From an uncultured Clostridia bacterium (lineage in GTDB: Bacteria; Bacillota; Clostridia; Oscillospirales; Acutalibacteraceae), in NCBI GenBank assembly GCA_945948515.1, contig CAMFBH010000001.1:124001-188000 (forward strand): 64,000 nt of DNA. The letters run 5' to 3'. A model generated the notes under the pieces. That model saw nothing but the letters and a program-made list of their open reading frames with translations. It had not been told where the DNA came from and ran no database searches. This document shows positions 53,931 through 61,820 of this stretch, piece after piece. The translations under genes were made by a program, and so were the position numbers. Numbering within the stretch: the first letter of the stretch is position 1; each line of letters begins with the position of its first letter.

Positions 53931-53952
53931 CCCTGCGTAAAATAACGCAGGG
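53931..53952 (-). terminator. Riboswitch expression-platform hairpin
   Basis: Stem CCCTGCGT / ACGCAGGG with a 6-base loop, between the FMN aptamer and ribU; a pyrimidine-rich tract (CTTCTCTTTT) follows on the minus strand. It is the likely FMN-dependent terminator. Confidence 0.75.
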
Positions 53953-53974
53953 CGCAAATGCAGAAAAAAGCTGC

Positions 53975-54091
53975 AATATCTTCTCTCATCCGGACTGTAA
54001 CCGTCGGCTTCGGAGTTTCACCGAATCAACCGTAAAAACGGCTCGCGGGCTTTACCGCCGGTGGGGAATTTCGCCCCGCCCTGAAAATATT
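53975..54091 (-). promoter_or_regulatory. FMN riboswitch (RFN element)
   Basis: On the minus strand the conserved RFN blocks are read in order: GGGCGGGGCGAAATTCCCC, ACCGGCGGT, AGCCCGCGAGCC, GATTCGGTGAAACTCCGA, AGCCGACGGTTACAGTC and CGGATGAGAGAAGA. The closing stem pairs AATATTTTC with GAAGATATT. It binds FMN and lowers ribU expression. Confidence 0.97.
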
Positions 54092-54121
54092 TGCTCGGCG
54101 GAAATCCGCCTGCTTGATACT

Positions 54122-54149
54122 ATTATATTACGGATAAAATTTTTGTCAA
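54122..54149 (-). promoter_or_regulatory. Promoter of the riboswitch-ribU transcript
   Basis: Minus strand TTGACA - 16 bases - TATAAT, upstream of the aptamer and back to back with the arsR promoter. Confidence 0.8.
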
Positions 54150-54167
54150 CATTTTTTAAAAAATATA

Positions 54168-54196
54168 TTGACAAAACGGAACACGGATTATATAAT
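54168..54196 (+). promoter_or_regulatory. Promoter of the arsR-type/ATPase operon
   Basis: Exact TTGACA - 17 bases - TATAAT. Transcription would start near 54203, inside the operator palindrome. Confidence 0.85.
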
Positions 54197-54199
54197 GCT

Positions 54200-54221
54200 C
54201 ATATGAACAATTATTCATATG
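54200..54221. promoter_or_regulatory. ArsR/SmtB-type metal operator
   Basis: CATATGAA - 6 bases - TTCATATG, a palindrome of the known ArsR/SmtB type (ATATGAA-N-TTCATAT). It covers the transcription start and the ATG at 54219. Confidence 0.85.
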
Positions 54222-54518
54222 AAAGGAGCGGTTATTACGGAAGAAGAAATCATTCTTGACCTTGCAGATTTGTTTAAGGTTTTTTCCGATTCAACAAGGC
54301 TGAAAATCCTTTGTGCACTGTTTGACAAGGAGCTTTGCGTGGGCGAAATCGCGCAGAGTCTTGAAATGAGCCAAACAGCAATTTCACACCAGCTTAGAAT
54401 TTTAAAGCACAGCAGTCTTGTCAAATATAAAAGAGTGGGCAAGCAAATGGTTTATTCGCTTGCGGACGACCATGTTAAATCAATAATTAATCAGGGACTT
54501 GAACACACGGGGGAATAG
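54219..54518 (+). CDS. ArsR/SmtB-family metal sensor (CzrA-like)
   Basis: 99 residues if begun at ATG 54219. Winged helix with Thr-Arg-Leu-Lys-Ile-Leu-Cys-Ala-Leu and Met-Ser-Gln-Thr-Ala-Ile-Ser-His-Gln-Leu. The C-terminal helix has Asp-Asp-His-Val and, 11 residues after that His, His-Thr-Gly-Glu: the alpha-5 metal site of Zn, Co or Cd sensors (Asp, His, His, Glu). A Cys in Glu-Leu-Cys-Val-Gly lies near the CadC/SmtB alpha-3 position. The start is doubtful: the ATG lies inside the operator with a leader of about 16 bases and no ribosome site, while AAAGGAG at 54222 precedes an ATT (54234) at a good distance. It controls the ATPase 2 bases downstream. Confidence 0.9.
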   Translation: MKGAVITEEEIILDLADLFKVFSDSTRLKILCALFDKELCVGEIAQSLEMSQTAISHQLRILKHSSLVKYKRVGKQMVYSLADDHVKSIINQGLEHTGE

Positions 54519-54520
54519 CG

Positions 54521-56497
54521 ATGTCACACAATCATTGTTCAAATAACGAATGCTCATGCGAACAGCATAATCACGAGGAGCATTCTCACTCCTGCTCATG
54601 CGAGCACGAGCACAGCGAAGAAAGCAAAAAAGAAACAATATTAAAAATAGCAATGTCCGCATTTTTCCTTGCGGCCGGCTATATAACGGGAGAGATTGAA
54701 GCCGTTCCGAATTTTGTTTCGCTCATATGCTTCGGCATTTCGTATATCGTTTGCGGCTTTGGAATTGTTAAGGAAGCGATTGAGGGAATAATTCACGGTG
54801 ATATTTTCAACGAAAATTTCTTAATGAGTATAGCAAGCATTGGCGCTTTTGCAATAGGAGAGCACAGCGAGGGCTGTATGGTTATGCTCCTTTTCAATAT
54901 AGGTGAATTTTTGCAGGGAATGGCGCTTTCAAAGAGCAGAGCTTCAATTCGCTCAATGCTTGAAAATAAATCGAATACGGCGTGCGTTGAAAGAAACGGA
55001 AAAATAACAGAGGTTTCGCCCGAGGATATAAAAATCGGAGAAACGCTTGTGGTTAAAGCGGGAGATAAAATAGACCTCGACGGAGTAATAACGCAGGGGA
55101 ATGCCGAGGTTGATATGTCCGCACTCACCGGAGAGAGCATTCCTGCATCTCTCGGAGTCGGAGACGAGGTACTTTCGGGAAGCGTAAACCTTGACGGAAC
55201 GCTTAAAATCAGAGTCACTAAGGAATACAGCGAATCAACAGTTTCAAAAATTCTTTCAATGCTCGAAAACGCTCAGGAGAAAAAGAGCCATGCAGAGCAT
55301 TTTATAACACGCTTTGCGAGGGTTTACACACCCATTGTTTGCCTTATTGCACTTTTGATAATAGTTGTTCCTCCCCTTTTCTTCAACGGAGAATGGAAGG
55401 ATTGGCTTTACAGAGGACTTTCAGCGCTTGTAGTTTCCTGCCCGTGCGCGCTTGTTATTTCAACTCCGCTCGGATTTTTCAGCGGACTCGGAGCATGCTC
55501 AAGCGAGGGAATTCTTGTTAAGGGCTCAAACTATCTCGAAGCGCTTGCAAAGTGCGATACGGGTGTGTTTGATAAAACGGGAACTATAACCGGCGGAAAA
55601 TTTGAGTTTGTTAAATGCGAATGTCATAACTGTAAATGCGCAAATAAGAAGGAGCACAGAGAGCTTCTCAGAATTATTGCCGCCTGTGAAAAATACAGCA
55701 CTCATCCGATTGCAAAATCAGTAAATCTCGCTTTCGGTCAGTGGGCGGACGATGCAGTTGTTGAAAACGCCAAAACATACGCGGGAATGGGAGTGAGCGC
55801 AGAGGTTGACGGAGTTCTTTATTATGTAGGAAACGAAAAGCTGATGCAAAAAATCGGCGCGGATTATATTCCTACAAAGGAAATCGGAACCGTGATTTAT
55901 GCCGCAGAGGGCAGCCGCTTTATCGGAGATATTGTTTTTGCCGATATTATTAAGGAAGACAGCAAGGATGCAATCCGCAGCATGAAAAAGCTCGGAATAA
56001 AGAAAATGATAATGCTCACGGGCGACAAGGAGGAAATTGCTGCCGATATTTCAAAAAAAGCGGGCTTGAGCGGATATTATGCTAAGCTTCTTCCTCAGGA
56101 TAAGCTTTCAAGGCTTGAAGATATCAAAAAGGATGGCTCGCGCGTTTTCTATACGGGCGACGGTATTAATGATGCGCCGGTTCTTGCAGGAGCGGATGTA
56201 GGAATTGCAATGGGAGCAATCGGTTCCGATGCGGCTATTGAAGCCTCGGATATGGTTATAATGGGCGACAGTCTTACTAAAATTCCGCGGGCGATTAAAA
56301 TAGCGCGCAAAACTATGAAGATTATTCATGAAAACATTTATTTCTCACTCGGAATAAAGATTTTAATTCTCATACTTGTTGCACTCGGAATTTTTGAAGA
56401 AAACGCAATGTGGCTTGCAGTTTTCGGCGATGTCGGTGTTTGCCTTATCGCTATTGCAAATTCACTCCGAGCGCTGAGAGTGAGTAAAAAAGATTAA
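54521..56497 (+). CDS. cadA: Zn/Cd/Pb-transporting P1B-type ATPase
   Basis: 658 residues. Eight helices; Ser-Cys-Pro-Cys-Ala-Leu marks the transport site, Asp-Lys-Thr-Gly-Thr the phosphorylation site, Thr-His-Pro-Ile the nucleotide domain, Gly-Asp-Gly-Ile-Asn-Asp-Ala-Pro the hinge, and an Asp in Phe-Gly-Asp-Val-Gly in the last helix pair completes the Zn/Cd/Pb type. There is no HMA domain; the first 35 residues are a His/Cys-rich stretch, and a Cys-Glu-Cys-His-Asn-Cys-Lys-Cys insertion follows the phosphorylation domain. It exports toxic divalent metals from the cytoplasm. It forms an operon with the CzrA-like sensor. Confidence 0.94.
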   Translation: MSHNHCSNNECSCEQHNHEEHSHSCSCEHEHSEESKKETILKIAMSAFFLAAGYITGEIEAVPNFVSLICFGISYIVCGFGIVKEAIEGIIHGDIFNENFLMSIASIGAFAIGEHSEGCMVMLLFNIGEFLQGMALSKSRASIRSMLENKSNTACVERNGKITEVSPEDIKIGETLVVKAGDKIDLDGVITQGNAEVDMSALTGESIPASLGVGDEVLSGSVNLDGTLKIRVTKEYSESTVSKILSMLENAQEKKSHAEHFITRFARVYTPIVCLIALLIIVVPPLFFNGEWKDWLYRGLSALVVSCPCALVISTPLGFFSGLGACSSEGILVKGSNYLEALAKCDTGVFDKTGTITGGKFEFVKCECHNCKCANKKEHRELLRIIAACEKYSTHPIAKSVNLAFGQWADDAVVENAKTYAGMGVSAEVDGVLYYVGNEKLMQKIGADYIPTKEIGTVIYAAEGSRFIGDIVFADIIKEDSKDAIRSMKKLGIKKMIMLTGDKEEIAADISKKAGLSGYYAKLLPQDKLSRLEDIKKDGSRVFYTGDGINDAPVLAGADVGIAMGAIGSDAAIEASDMVIMGDSLTKIPRAIKIARKTMKIIHENIYFSLGIKILILILVALGIFEENAMWLAVFGDVGVCLIAIANSLRALRVSKKD

Positions 56498-56602
56498 CAA
56501 AAAGCCCCCAGCTCATACTTATAAGTTCATAAATTTGATACTAAATAAATATTAAAATCCTTGCGTTTGCCATTTCATTTTAATCAAACATAAAGTGTAT
56601 TT

Positions 56603-56836
56603 TTAATAGCATAAATCAGTGACACTTTCCCATATGTCTGATAACTTATTTTCCTCAATCATTGCATTATTCACAAAATCATCAACGGTTGAAAAATCAA
56701 TAGGTTCTCTGTAAAACTCACAAAAGGATATCGTATTGCGCTTTGTTTTTACTATTGAATATTCTTTTCCTTTATATGAAAATTCAATATCATATCCTGT
56801 ATTCAGTAAATTTTTTAATTCGTTGCAACTAATCAT
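56603..56836 (-). CDS. Small protein paired with the DUF4417 gene
   Basis: 77 residues from ATG 56836, with AAGGAG about 9 bases upstream. Acidic, mixed alpha/beta looking: Tyr-Asp-Ile-Glu-Phe-Ser-Tyr-Lys-Gly-Lys-Glu-Tyr-Ser-Ile near the N-terminus, Phe-Cys-Glu-Phe-Tyr in the middle and Asp-Ile-Trp-Glu-Ser-Val-Thr-Asp near the end. No transmembrane segment. It overlaps the end of the DUF4417 gene by 8 bases. Position and size resemble an immunity or antitoxin partner, but no function is established. Confidence 0.7.
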   Translation of the reverse strand: MISCNELKNLLNTGYDIEFSYKGKEYSIVKTKRNTISFCEFYREPIDFSTVDDFVNNAMIEENKLSDIWESVTDLCY

Positions 56837-57725
56837 CAATAACACTCCTTTTTGGTTCTTCCGGATTTCTCCAATCCCATTTGTGTTCATGTGGTACTTT
56901 GGGATGTTCTTTTGGATTTCCGTGATCAGTATAATCTATATCTTTTTTAGCATATCCTTGCTCATCATAATATCTATCTCTTATTTTCTTGCCGTTTTTA
57001 TACAAAGTCTTTTTTGAATTTGGCTTTGATTTTGTTGGCAAGTTGCTATTATTCGGATTACCCGAGCTTTGCCCGTTTGCGGAGCCGCCTCCTTTATATA
57101 ACGGAAAAAGCTCGGATATAAAAGTCTTTTTTACAAAAAAGTCTTTGCTTAAATTGTTGGTTTCGGCGTAATCAACCTCAATTATGCCGCCTTTCATTTC
57201 ATCAAAGGGCTTGCCGTAACAAATAACTTTACTTGGTTTAATTCTGTTTAGCATTTCGTTGTAGCCGAGCATAAAATGAGCTTTTTGCTTTTTTATCCCA
57301 ATGGTTGAAACGGCAACTATACTGCCCTTTTCTATTCCATCAAAGCAGAAATTAAAGCTTGTTAAATCACCCCAGCGGACTGTGGGGATTACGCAGATTC
57401 CGTTTTCCTGTAAATAGGCTCCGACCCACCTGTTTTTAAATGTGCTGAATAATTGCAATGCAATTGGCATTTCCGCAAACATACTGAAATCAGGAGTCAT
57501 CACTGCTTTAAATTGTTTCAGCGTTTCGATTTTCTTTTCGGGATTGTTGTATATGCTTTCAAATCTGTAGTCATCAAGAAAGAAATGCACAATGCTTTCA
57601 TAATCATCGCTTTGATTAACCTTATCATAACCGATTAAACTAACATCTTCAAGAATTATCTCCTGCTTTTTAACAAGCGGCAGTTTGAACATACCGACGC
57701 TTTTAAATTGGTTTCGTAGGAACAT
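56829..57725 (-). CDS. DUF4417 protein with extra His-rich C-terminal module
   Basis: 298 residues. Residues about 25-200 carry the DUF4417 pattern: Phe-Leu-Asp-Asp-Tyr-Arg-Phe-Glu, Met-Thr-Pro-Asp-Phe-Ser-Met, Arg-Trp-Val-Gly-Ala-Tyr, Val-Ile-Pro-Thr-Val-Arg-Trp-Gly-Asp, Phe-Cys-Phe-Asp-Gly-Ile and Val-Ile-Cys-Tyr-Gly. A Gly/Ser/Asn linker (about 215-240) joins a C-terminal module with Asp-Ile-Asp-Tyr-Thr-Asp-His-Gly-Asn-Pro-Lys-Glu-His-Pro and Pro-His-Glu-His-Lys-Trp-Asp. ATG 57725 has AGGAA; an in-frame ATT at 57755 sits 8 bases after a better AAAGGAG and would add ten residues that look coding. DUF4417 occurs in mobile and phage-like contexts; function unknown. Confidence 0.8.
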   Translation of the reverse strand: MFLRNQFKSVGMFKLPLVKKQEIILEDVSLIGYDKVNQSDDYESIVHFFLDDYRFESIYNNPEKKIETLKQFKAVMTPDFSMFAEMPIALQLFSTFKNRWVGAYLQENGICVIPTVRWGDLTSFNFCFDGIEKGSIVAVSTIGIKKQKAHFMLGYNEMLNRIKPSKVICYGKPFDEMKGGIIEVDYAETNNLSKDFFVKKTFISELFPLYKGGGSANGQSSGNPNNSNLPTKSKPNSKKTLYKNGKKIRDRYYDEQGYAKKDIDYTDHGNPKEHPKVPHEHKWDWRNPEEPKRSVIDD

Positions 57726-57777
57726 AACATCGTTCCTGTACTCATAGCTTTTAATGCTATCATCTCCTTTTTGTGTT

Positions 57778-57830
57778 TTATCCAGTTTGGGATAAGCTCA
57801 CAGATTAGAGATGTTTTTGTATTTTGTCAA
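57778..57830 (-). promoter_or_regulatory. Promoter region of the DUF4417 pair
   Basis: Minus strand TTGACA (57825-57830) - 17 bases - TAATCT (57802-57807, weak). A palindrome TTATCC - 6 bases - GGATAA at 57778-57795 lies just downstream, in operator position. Confidence 0.5.
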
Positions 57831-57970
57831 GTGTTTTTTGCGAAATGTAATAAAATATAGTGTGTATGCGCTATATTACAGTGACGATACATGACGCAAG
57901 CAAAACCATCTGTCAAACGGATGATTCTTTGGTTTGCTCTTCAAGCAAACTTTTTAAAGAAGCTGAAAAA
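57831..57970. other. Intergenic DNA between the DUF4417 islet and gpmI
   Basis: No gene supported. It has a bulged inverted repeat (ATATAG / CTATAT with flanking TGTAA / TTACA, about 57845-57886) and a hairpin GTTTGCT / AGCAAAC at 57932-57950 followed by TTTTT on the plus strand. With the previous entry and the gpmI hairpin these make up a 297-base gap. It may be debris from an insertion; no transposase was seen. Confidence 0.4.
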
Positions 57971-57972
57971 AC

Positions 57973-58004
57973 GGGCTGTCCCACAAAAACAAGTGAGGCA
58001 GCCC
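57973..58004 (-). terminator. Terminator after gpmI
   Basis: GGGCTGTCCCAC pairs with GTGAGGCAGCCC apart from one mismatch and one wobble; on the minus strand it is followed by a GTTTTTTC tract. Confidence 0.85.
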
Positions 58005-58022
58005 CATAATATTGCTTTAATT

Positions 58023-59552
58023 CTACTTAATTATGCTCTCGCCTGTCATTTCCTTGGGCTGTTCAAGACCGAGGATTTTAAGCATGGTCGGAGCAATGTC
58101 GCAAAGCTTTCCGCCGTCACGAAGCGAGCACGGATAGTTTGCAACAATGAAAGGAACGGGATTTGTTGTGTGTGCAGTAAACGGAGAGCCGTCTTCCTCG
58201 TACATCTTATCTGCATTGCCGTGGTCGGCGGTGATAAGAAGAACGCCTCCAACCTCTTTAACTGCATCATAAAGAGTTCCAACACAGGTGTCAACGGTTT
58301 CAACAGCCTTAACAGCCGCTTCAAAAACTCCTGTGTGTCCAACCATATCGCAGTTTGCAAAGTTCAGAATAATAACATCGTATTTTCCGCTTCTTACTGC
58401 CTCGTTAACCTTTTCGCTAACCTCAAATGCACTCATTTCGGGCTTGAGGTCATAGGTGGAAACCTTGGGAGACGGAACAAGAATTCTGTCCTCGCCCTCG
58501 CTGACTGTTTCAACACCACCGTTGAAGAAGAAGGTTACATGGGCATATTTTTCTGTTTCTGCAATTCTGAGCTGAGTCATTCCCTTGCTTGAGAGGTATT
58601 CGCCGAGAGTGTTTGTTAAGCTTTCGGGCTTAAATGCAACAAGTACATTCGGCATTGAAGCATCATACTGAGTCATGCAAACATAGGTGAGCGGGAAAAA
58701 TTCACGCTCAAAGCCGTTGAAATCGGGGTCAACAAAGGTTCTGGTGATTTCTCTTGCTCTGTCGGGGCGGAAGTTAAAGAAAACAACGCTGTCGTTTGCA
58801 GAAATTCTTCCCTCGTTTTCAAGGCAAACCGTGGGCTCAATAAATTCATCGGTAATATTTTTGCCGTCTGCATCAACCTTTTCGTAGCTTTCTTCAATAG
58901 CCTTAACGGGGTCTTGAGCGAAAATGCCCTCGCCCTTAACAAGAGCGTTGTATGCCTTTGAAACTCTTTCCCATCTGTTGTCGCGGTCCATTGCGTAAAA
59001 TCTTCCGATAACGGTTGCAACCTTACCAACTCCGATTTCGCCGAGCTTGGCCTGAGCCTCTGCAACAAAATCCTTACCACTTGTGGGCGGAACATCACGA
59101 CCGTCCATAATGCAGTGGAGATAAACCCTTTCAAGTCCCATTCTCTTAGCAAGCTCTGCAATCGCAAAGGCGTGGGTGTTGTGGGAGTGAACACCGCCGT
59201 CGCTCATAAGACCGATAAGGTGAAGAGATGTTCCGTTCTTTTTAGCGTTTTCAATTGCTTCAACAAGAGCCTCGTTTTCAAAGAAATCGCCGTCGGTTAT
59301 GGATTTTGTTATTCTTGTAAGCTCCTGATAAACAACCCTTCCTGCGCCGATATTTGTGTGGCCAACCTCGGAGTTGCCCATTTGTCCGTCGGGAAGACCT
59401 ACATCCATTCCCGAAGCACCGATATAGGTTTTTTCACTGCACGCGCTTATTTCCTCAAGCCTCGGTGTTTTTGCGGCAACAATAGCGTTGCCGTAGTCGG
59501 AATTGTTTTTACCGAAGCCGTCCATTATACACAAAACAAGTGGTTTCTTCAT
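58023..59552 (-). CDS. gpmI: 2,3-bisphosphoglycerate-independent phosphoglycerate mutase
   Basis: 509 residues. Metal and phosphate motifs: Met-Asp-Gly-Phe-Gly near the start, Gln-Met-Gly-Asn-Ser-Glu-Val-Gly-His with the catalytic Ser near 61, His-Asn-Thr-His-Ala-Phe, Asp-Gly-Arg-Asp-Val-Pro-Pro, Phe-Asn-Phe-Arg-Pro-Asp-Arg, and Thr-Ala-Asp-His-Gly-Asn-Ala-Asp. It interconverts 3- and 2-phosphoglycerate using Mn2+. Third gene of pgk-tpiA-gpmI. Confidence 0.96.
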   Translation of the reverse strand: MKKPLVLCIMDGFGKNNSDYGNAIVAAKTPRLEEISACSEKTYIGASGMDVGLPDGQMGNSEVGHTNIGAGRVVYQELTRITKSITDGDFFENEALVEAIENAKKNGTSLHLIGLMSDGGVHSHNTHAFAIAELAKRMGLERVYLHCIMDGRDVPPTSGKDFVAEAQAKLGEIGVGKVATVIGRFYAMDRDNRWERVSKAYNALVKGEGIFAQDPVKAIEESYEKVDADGKNITDEFIEPTVCLENEGRISANDSVVFFNFRPDRAREITRTFVDPDFNGFEREFFPLTYVCMTQYDASMPNVLVAFKPESLTNTLGEYLSSKGMTQLRIAETEKYAHVTFFFNGGVETVSEGEDRILVPSPKVSTYDLKPEMSAFEVSEKVNEAVRSGKYDVIILNFANCDMVGHTGVFEAAVKAVETVDTCVGTLYDAVKEVGGVLLITADHGNADKMYEEDGSPFTAHTTNPVPFIVANYPCSLRDGGKLCDIAPTMLKILGLEQPKEMTGESIIK

Positions 59553-59593
59553 TGATATTCCTCCTATATATTCCGTGAGTGCGGATATTTGTT

Positions 59594-59617
59594 AGGCTCT
59601 CCGTTTCGGGAGAGCCT
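59594..59617. terminator. Hairpin in the tpiA-gpmI spacer
   Basis: Stem AGGCTCTCC / GGAGAGCCT. It has a T run only on the plus strand, so on the operon strand it more likely acts as a processing or stability element than as a terminator. Confidence 0.55.
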
Positions 59618-59643
59618 TTTAGAATTAATGTTGATTTGTTAAA

Positions 59644-60411
59644 TTATTTGCTTGCTGCTTTAACAATAACAGAGAAATCCTGAGCCTTGAGAGATGCGCC
59701 GCCGATAAGACCGCCGTCAACATGCTCCTTGGAGAGAAGCTCCTCTGCGTTTTTAGCGTTCATTGAGCCGCCGTACTGAACAACGAAAGCGTCTGCGGCT
59801 TCCTTTGAATAAAGCTTTTCAATAACGCTTCTGATGTAGCCGTTAACCTCGTCTGCCTGGTCAGCGGTAGCAGTTTTGCCTGTTCCGATAGCCCAAACGG
59901 GTTCATAAGCGATAATAACATTTTTAAGCTCTTCCTCGCTAACGCCCTGAAGAGCAATTTTTGTTTGAAGTCCAACAACCTCAAAGGTAACGCCCTGTTC
60001 TCTTTCCTCAAGAACCTCGCCAACACAAAGGATAACCTTGAGTCCGTTGTCAAGAGCTGCGCGAACTCTTTTGTTAACTGTTTCGTTTGTTTCGCCGAAA
60101 TACTGACGGCGCTCGCTGTGGCCGATAATAACATAGGGAACGCCCATTGCTTTAAGCATGGGAGCGGAAACCTCTGCTGTGAAAGCGCCGCTTTCAGCCC
60201 AGTGGCAGTTTTCAGCGCCAACCATAATGTTTGAGCCCTTTGTTGCATCGAGTGCAGCCTGAAGGTCAACGAAGGGAGCGCAGATGATAACATCACAGTC
60301 TGCATCTGCAACGAGGGGCTTCATCTCGTTGAGAAGAGCGGTTGTCTGCTCGGGAGTGTTGTTCATTTTCCAGTTGCCGGCAATAACTGCCTTACGAAGT
60401 GCTTTGTTCAT
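59644..60411 (-). CDS. tpiA: Triosephosphate isomerase
   Basis: 255 residues. Asn-Trp-Lys-Met-Asn near the start, catalytic His in Ile-Gly-His-Ser-Glu-Arg-Arg, catalytic Glu in Ile-Ala-Tyr-Glu-Pro-Val-Trp-Ala-Ile-Gly-Thr-Gly, and Tyr-Gly-Gly-Ser-Met for phosphate binding. It interconverts DHAP and GAP. It sits 52 bases after pgk and about 90 before gpmI in one transcription unit. Confidence 0.97.
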   Translation of the reverse strand: MNKALRKAVIAGNWKMNNTPEQTTALLNEMKPLVADADCDVIICAPFVDLQAALDATKGSNIMVGAENCHWAESGAFTAEVSAPMLKAMGVPYVIIGHSERRQYFGETNETVNKRVRAALDNGLKVILCVGEVLEEREQGVTFEVVGLQTKIALQGVSEEELKNVIIAYEPVWAIGTGKTATADQADEVNGYIRSVIEKLYSKEAADAFVVQYGGSMNAKNAEELLSKEHVDGGLIGGASLKAQDFSVIVKAASK

Positions 60412-60463
60412 TTATTATTACCTCTGTTGAATATATTAGTCTTAATTAAAGTTTTAATTTTTA

Positions 60464-61663
60464 TCAGTCTTTGTCTGCAAGAGCGGCAATTCCGGGAAGA
60501 ACCTTGCCCTCAAGGAATTCAAGGCTTGCGCCGCCGCCTGTTGAAATGTGGCTCATTTTATCGCTGAAGCCGAGCTTTGTAACTGCTGCAACGCTGTCGC
60601 CGCCGCCGATGATTGAAATTGCGCCGCTGTCTGCAACAGCCTGTGCAACGCAGATTGTTCCTGCTGCAAAGTTTTCCCATTCGGAAACGCCCATAGGTCC
60701 GTTCCAAATAACTGTTCCTGCGCCTTTAACAGCGTTTGCGAAAAGCTCCTGTGATCTGGGACCGATGTCAAGACCCATCCAGCCGTCCGGAATTTCATCG
60801 CTGTTAACAATCATAGCCTCTGTATCGGGAGCATATTCCTTGCCAACCTTGTTGTCAACGGGAATAAGGAAGTTAACTCCCTTTTCCTTAGCCTTTGCCA
60901 TCATTTCGCCTGCAAGCTCAACCTTGTCCTCTTCAAGAAGAGAGGTTCCGATGCTGTGGCCGAGTGATTTCATAAAGGTGTAAGCCATGCCGCCGCCGAT
61001 AATAAGAGTGTCGCACTTGTCGATAAGGTTTGTGATTACGCCGATTTTGTCTGAAACCTTTGCACCGCCGAGAATAGCAACAAGCGGTCTTTTCGGATTT
61101 GCAAGAGCGCCGCCCATGAATTCAATTTCCTTTTGAATAAGGTAGCCGCAAACTGCGGGAAGATAATCGGCAACGCCTGTTGTTGAGCAGTGAGCACGGT
61201 GAGCTGTGCCGAATGCATCGTTAACAAAAATATCTGCAAGAGAAGCAAGCTCCTTTGAGAAGCCTTCTTCGTTCTTTGTTTCTTCCTTGCGGTAGCGAAC
61301 ATTTTCAAGAAGCATAACATCGCCGTCTTTAAGCTCTGCTGCCATAGCCTTTGCGTTTTCACCAACAACCTCGGGGTCCTCGGCAAGCTTAACCTCTTTG
61401 CCGAGATACTCTGAAAGGCGTTCTGCAACGGGCTTGAGAGAAAATTCGCTCTTGTACTCTCCCTTGGGACGGCCGAGGTGTGAGCAGAGAATAACCTTTG
61501 CACCGTTTTCAATCAAGTATTTGATAGTGGGAAGAGCCGCAACAATTCTTTTGTCGTTTGTGATTTTTCCGTCCTCAAGCGGAACATTGAAATCACAGCG
61601 GGCAAGAACCTTTTTGCCTTTAACATCAATGTCTTCAATTGTTTTTTTGTTTAATGCGTTCAT
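60464..61663 (-). CDS. pgk: Phosphoglycerate kinase
   Basis: 399 residues. Arg-Cys-Asp-Phe-Asn-Val-Pro near residue 22, Cys-Ser-His-Leu-Gly-Arg-Pro near 60, Ala-Ile-Leu-Gly-Gly-Ala-Lys-Val near 195 and Ile-Gly-Gly-Gly-Asp-Ser-Val-Ala-Ala near 370. It makes ATP from 1,3-bisphosphoglycerate. It heads the pgk-tpiA-gpmI unit; gapA and eno, often in the same operon, are not in this window. Confidence 0.97.
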   Translation of the reverse strand: MNALNKKTIEDIDVKGKKVLARCDFNVPLEDGKITNDKRIVAALPTIKYLIENGAKVILCSHLGRPKGEYKSEFSLKPVAERLSEYLGKEVKLAEDPEVVGENAKAMAAELKDGDVMLLENVRYRKEETKNEEGFSKELASLADIFVNDAFGTAHRAHCSTTGVADYLPAVCGYLIQKEIEFMGGALANPKRPLVAILGGAKVSDKIGVITNLIDKCDTLIIGGGMAYTFMKSLGHSIGTSLLEEDKVELAGEMMAKAKEKGVNFLIPVDNKVGKEYAPDTEAMIVNSDEIPDGWMGLDIGPRSQELFANAVKGAGTVIWNGPMGVSEWENFAAGTICVAQAVADSGAISIIGGGDSVAAVTKLGFSDKMSHISTGGGASLEFLEGKVLPGIAALADKD

Positions 61664-61708
61664 TTATACCTCTCCTTAAATGTGGTTTATTGCAAATTTA
61701 CACACAAT

Positions 61709-61737
61709 ATTATATATTATTGTTAAAAATAAATCAA
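61709..61737 (-). promoter_or_regulatory. Promoter of pgk-tpiA-gpmI
   Basis: Minus strand TTGATT - 17 bases - TATAAT, about 46 bases before the pgk start. Confidence 0.7.
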
Positions 61738-61784
61738 TAAAAATTTTAATAAAGCGTTTTGATGTATTAATCACGCAAAAAAAC

Positions 61785-61812
61785 CCGTCTGCAAGATTGT
61801 TTTACAGACGGG
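61785..61812 (-). terminator. Terminator after kdgA
   Basis: Stem CCCGTCTG / CAGACGGG with a 12-base loop, followed on the minus strand by seven U. Confidence 0.9.
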
Positions 61813-61820
61813 ATATATTA

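Noticed and set aside
57845..57886. Inverted repeat as insertion-sequence ends
   Set aside because: Short and bulged, with no transposase and no second copy seen.
57891..58592. Plus-strand open frame of 233 codons
   Set aside because: Almost entirely antisense to the well-supported gpmI gene; no ribosome site and no recognisable motif.
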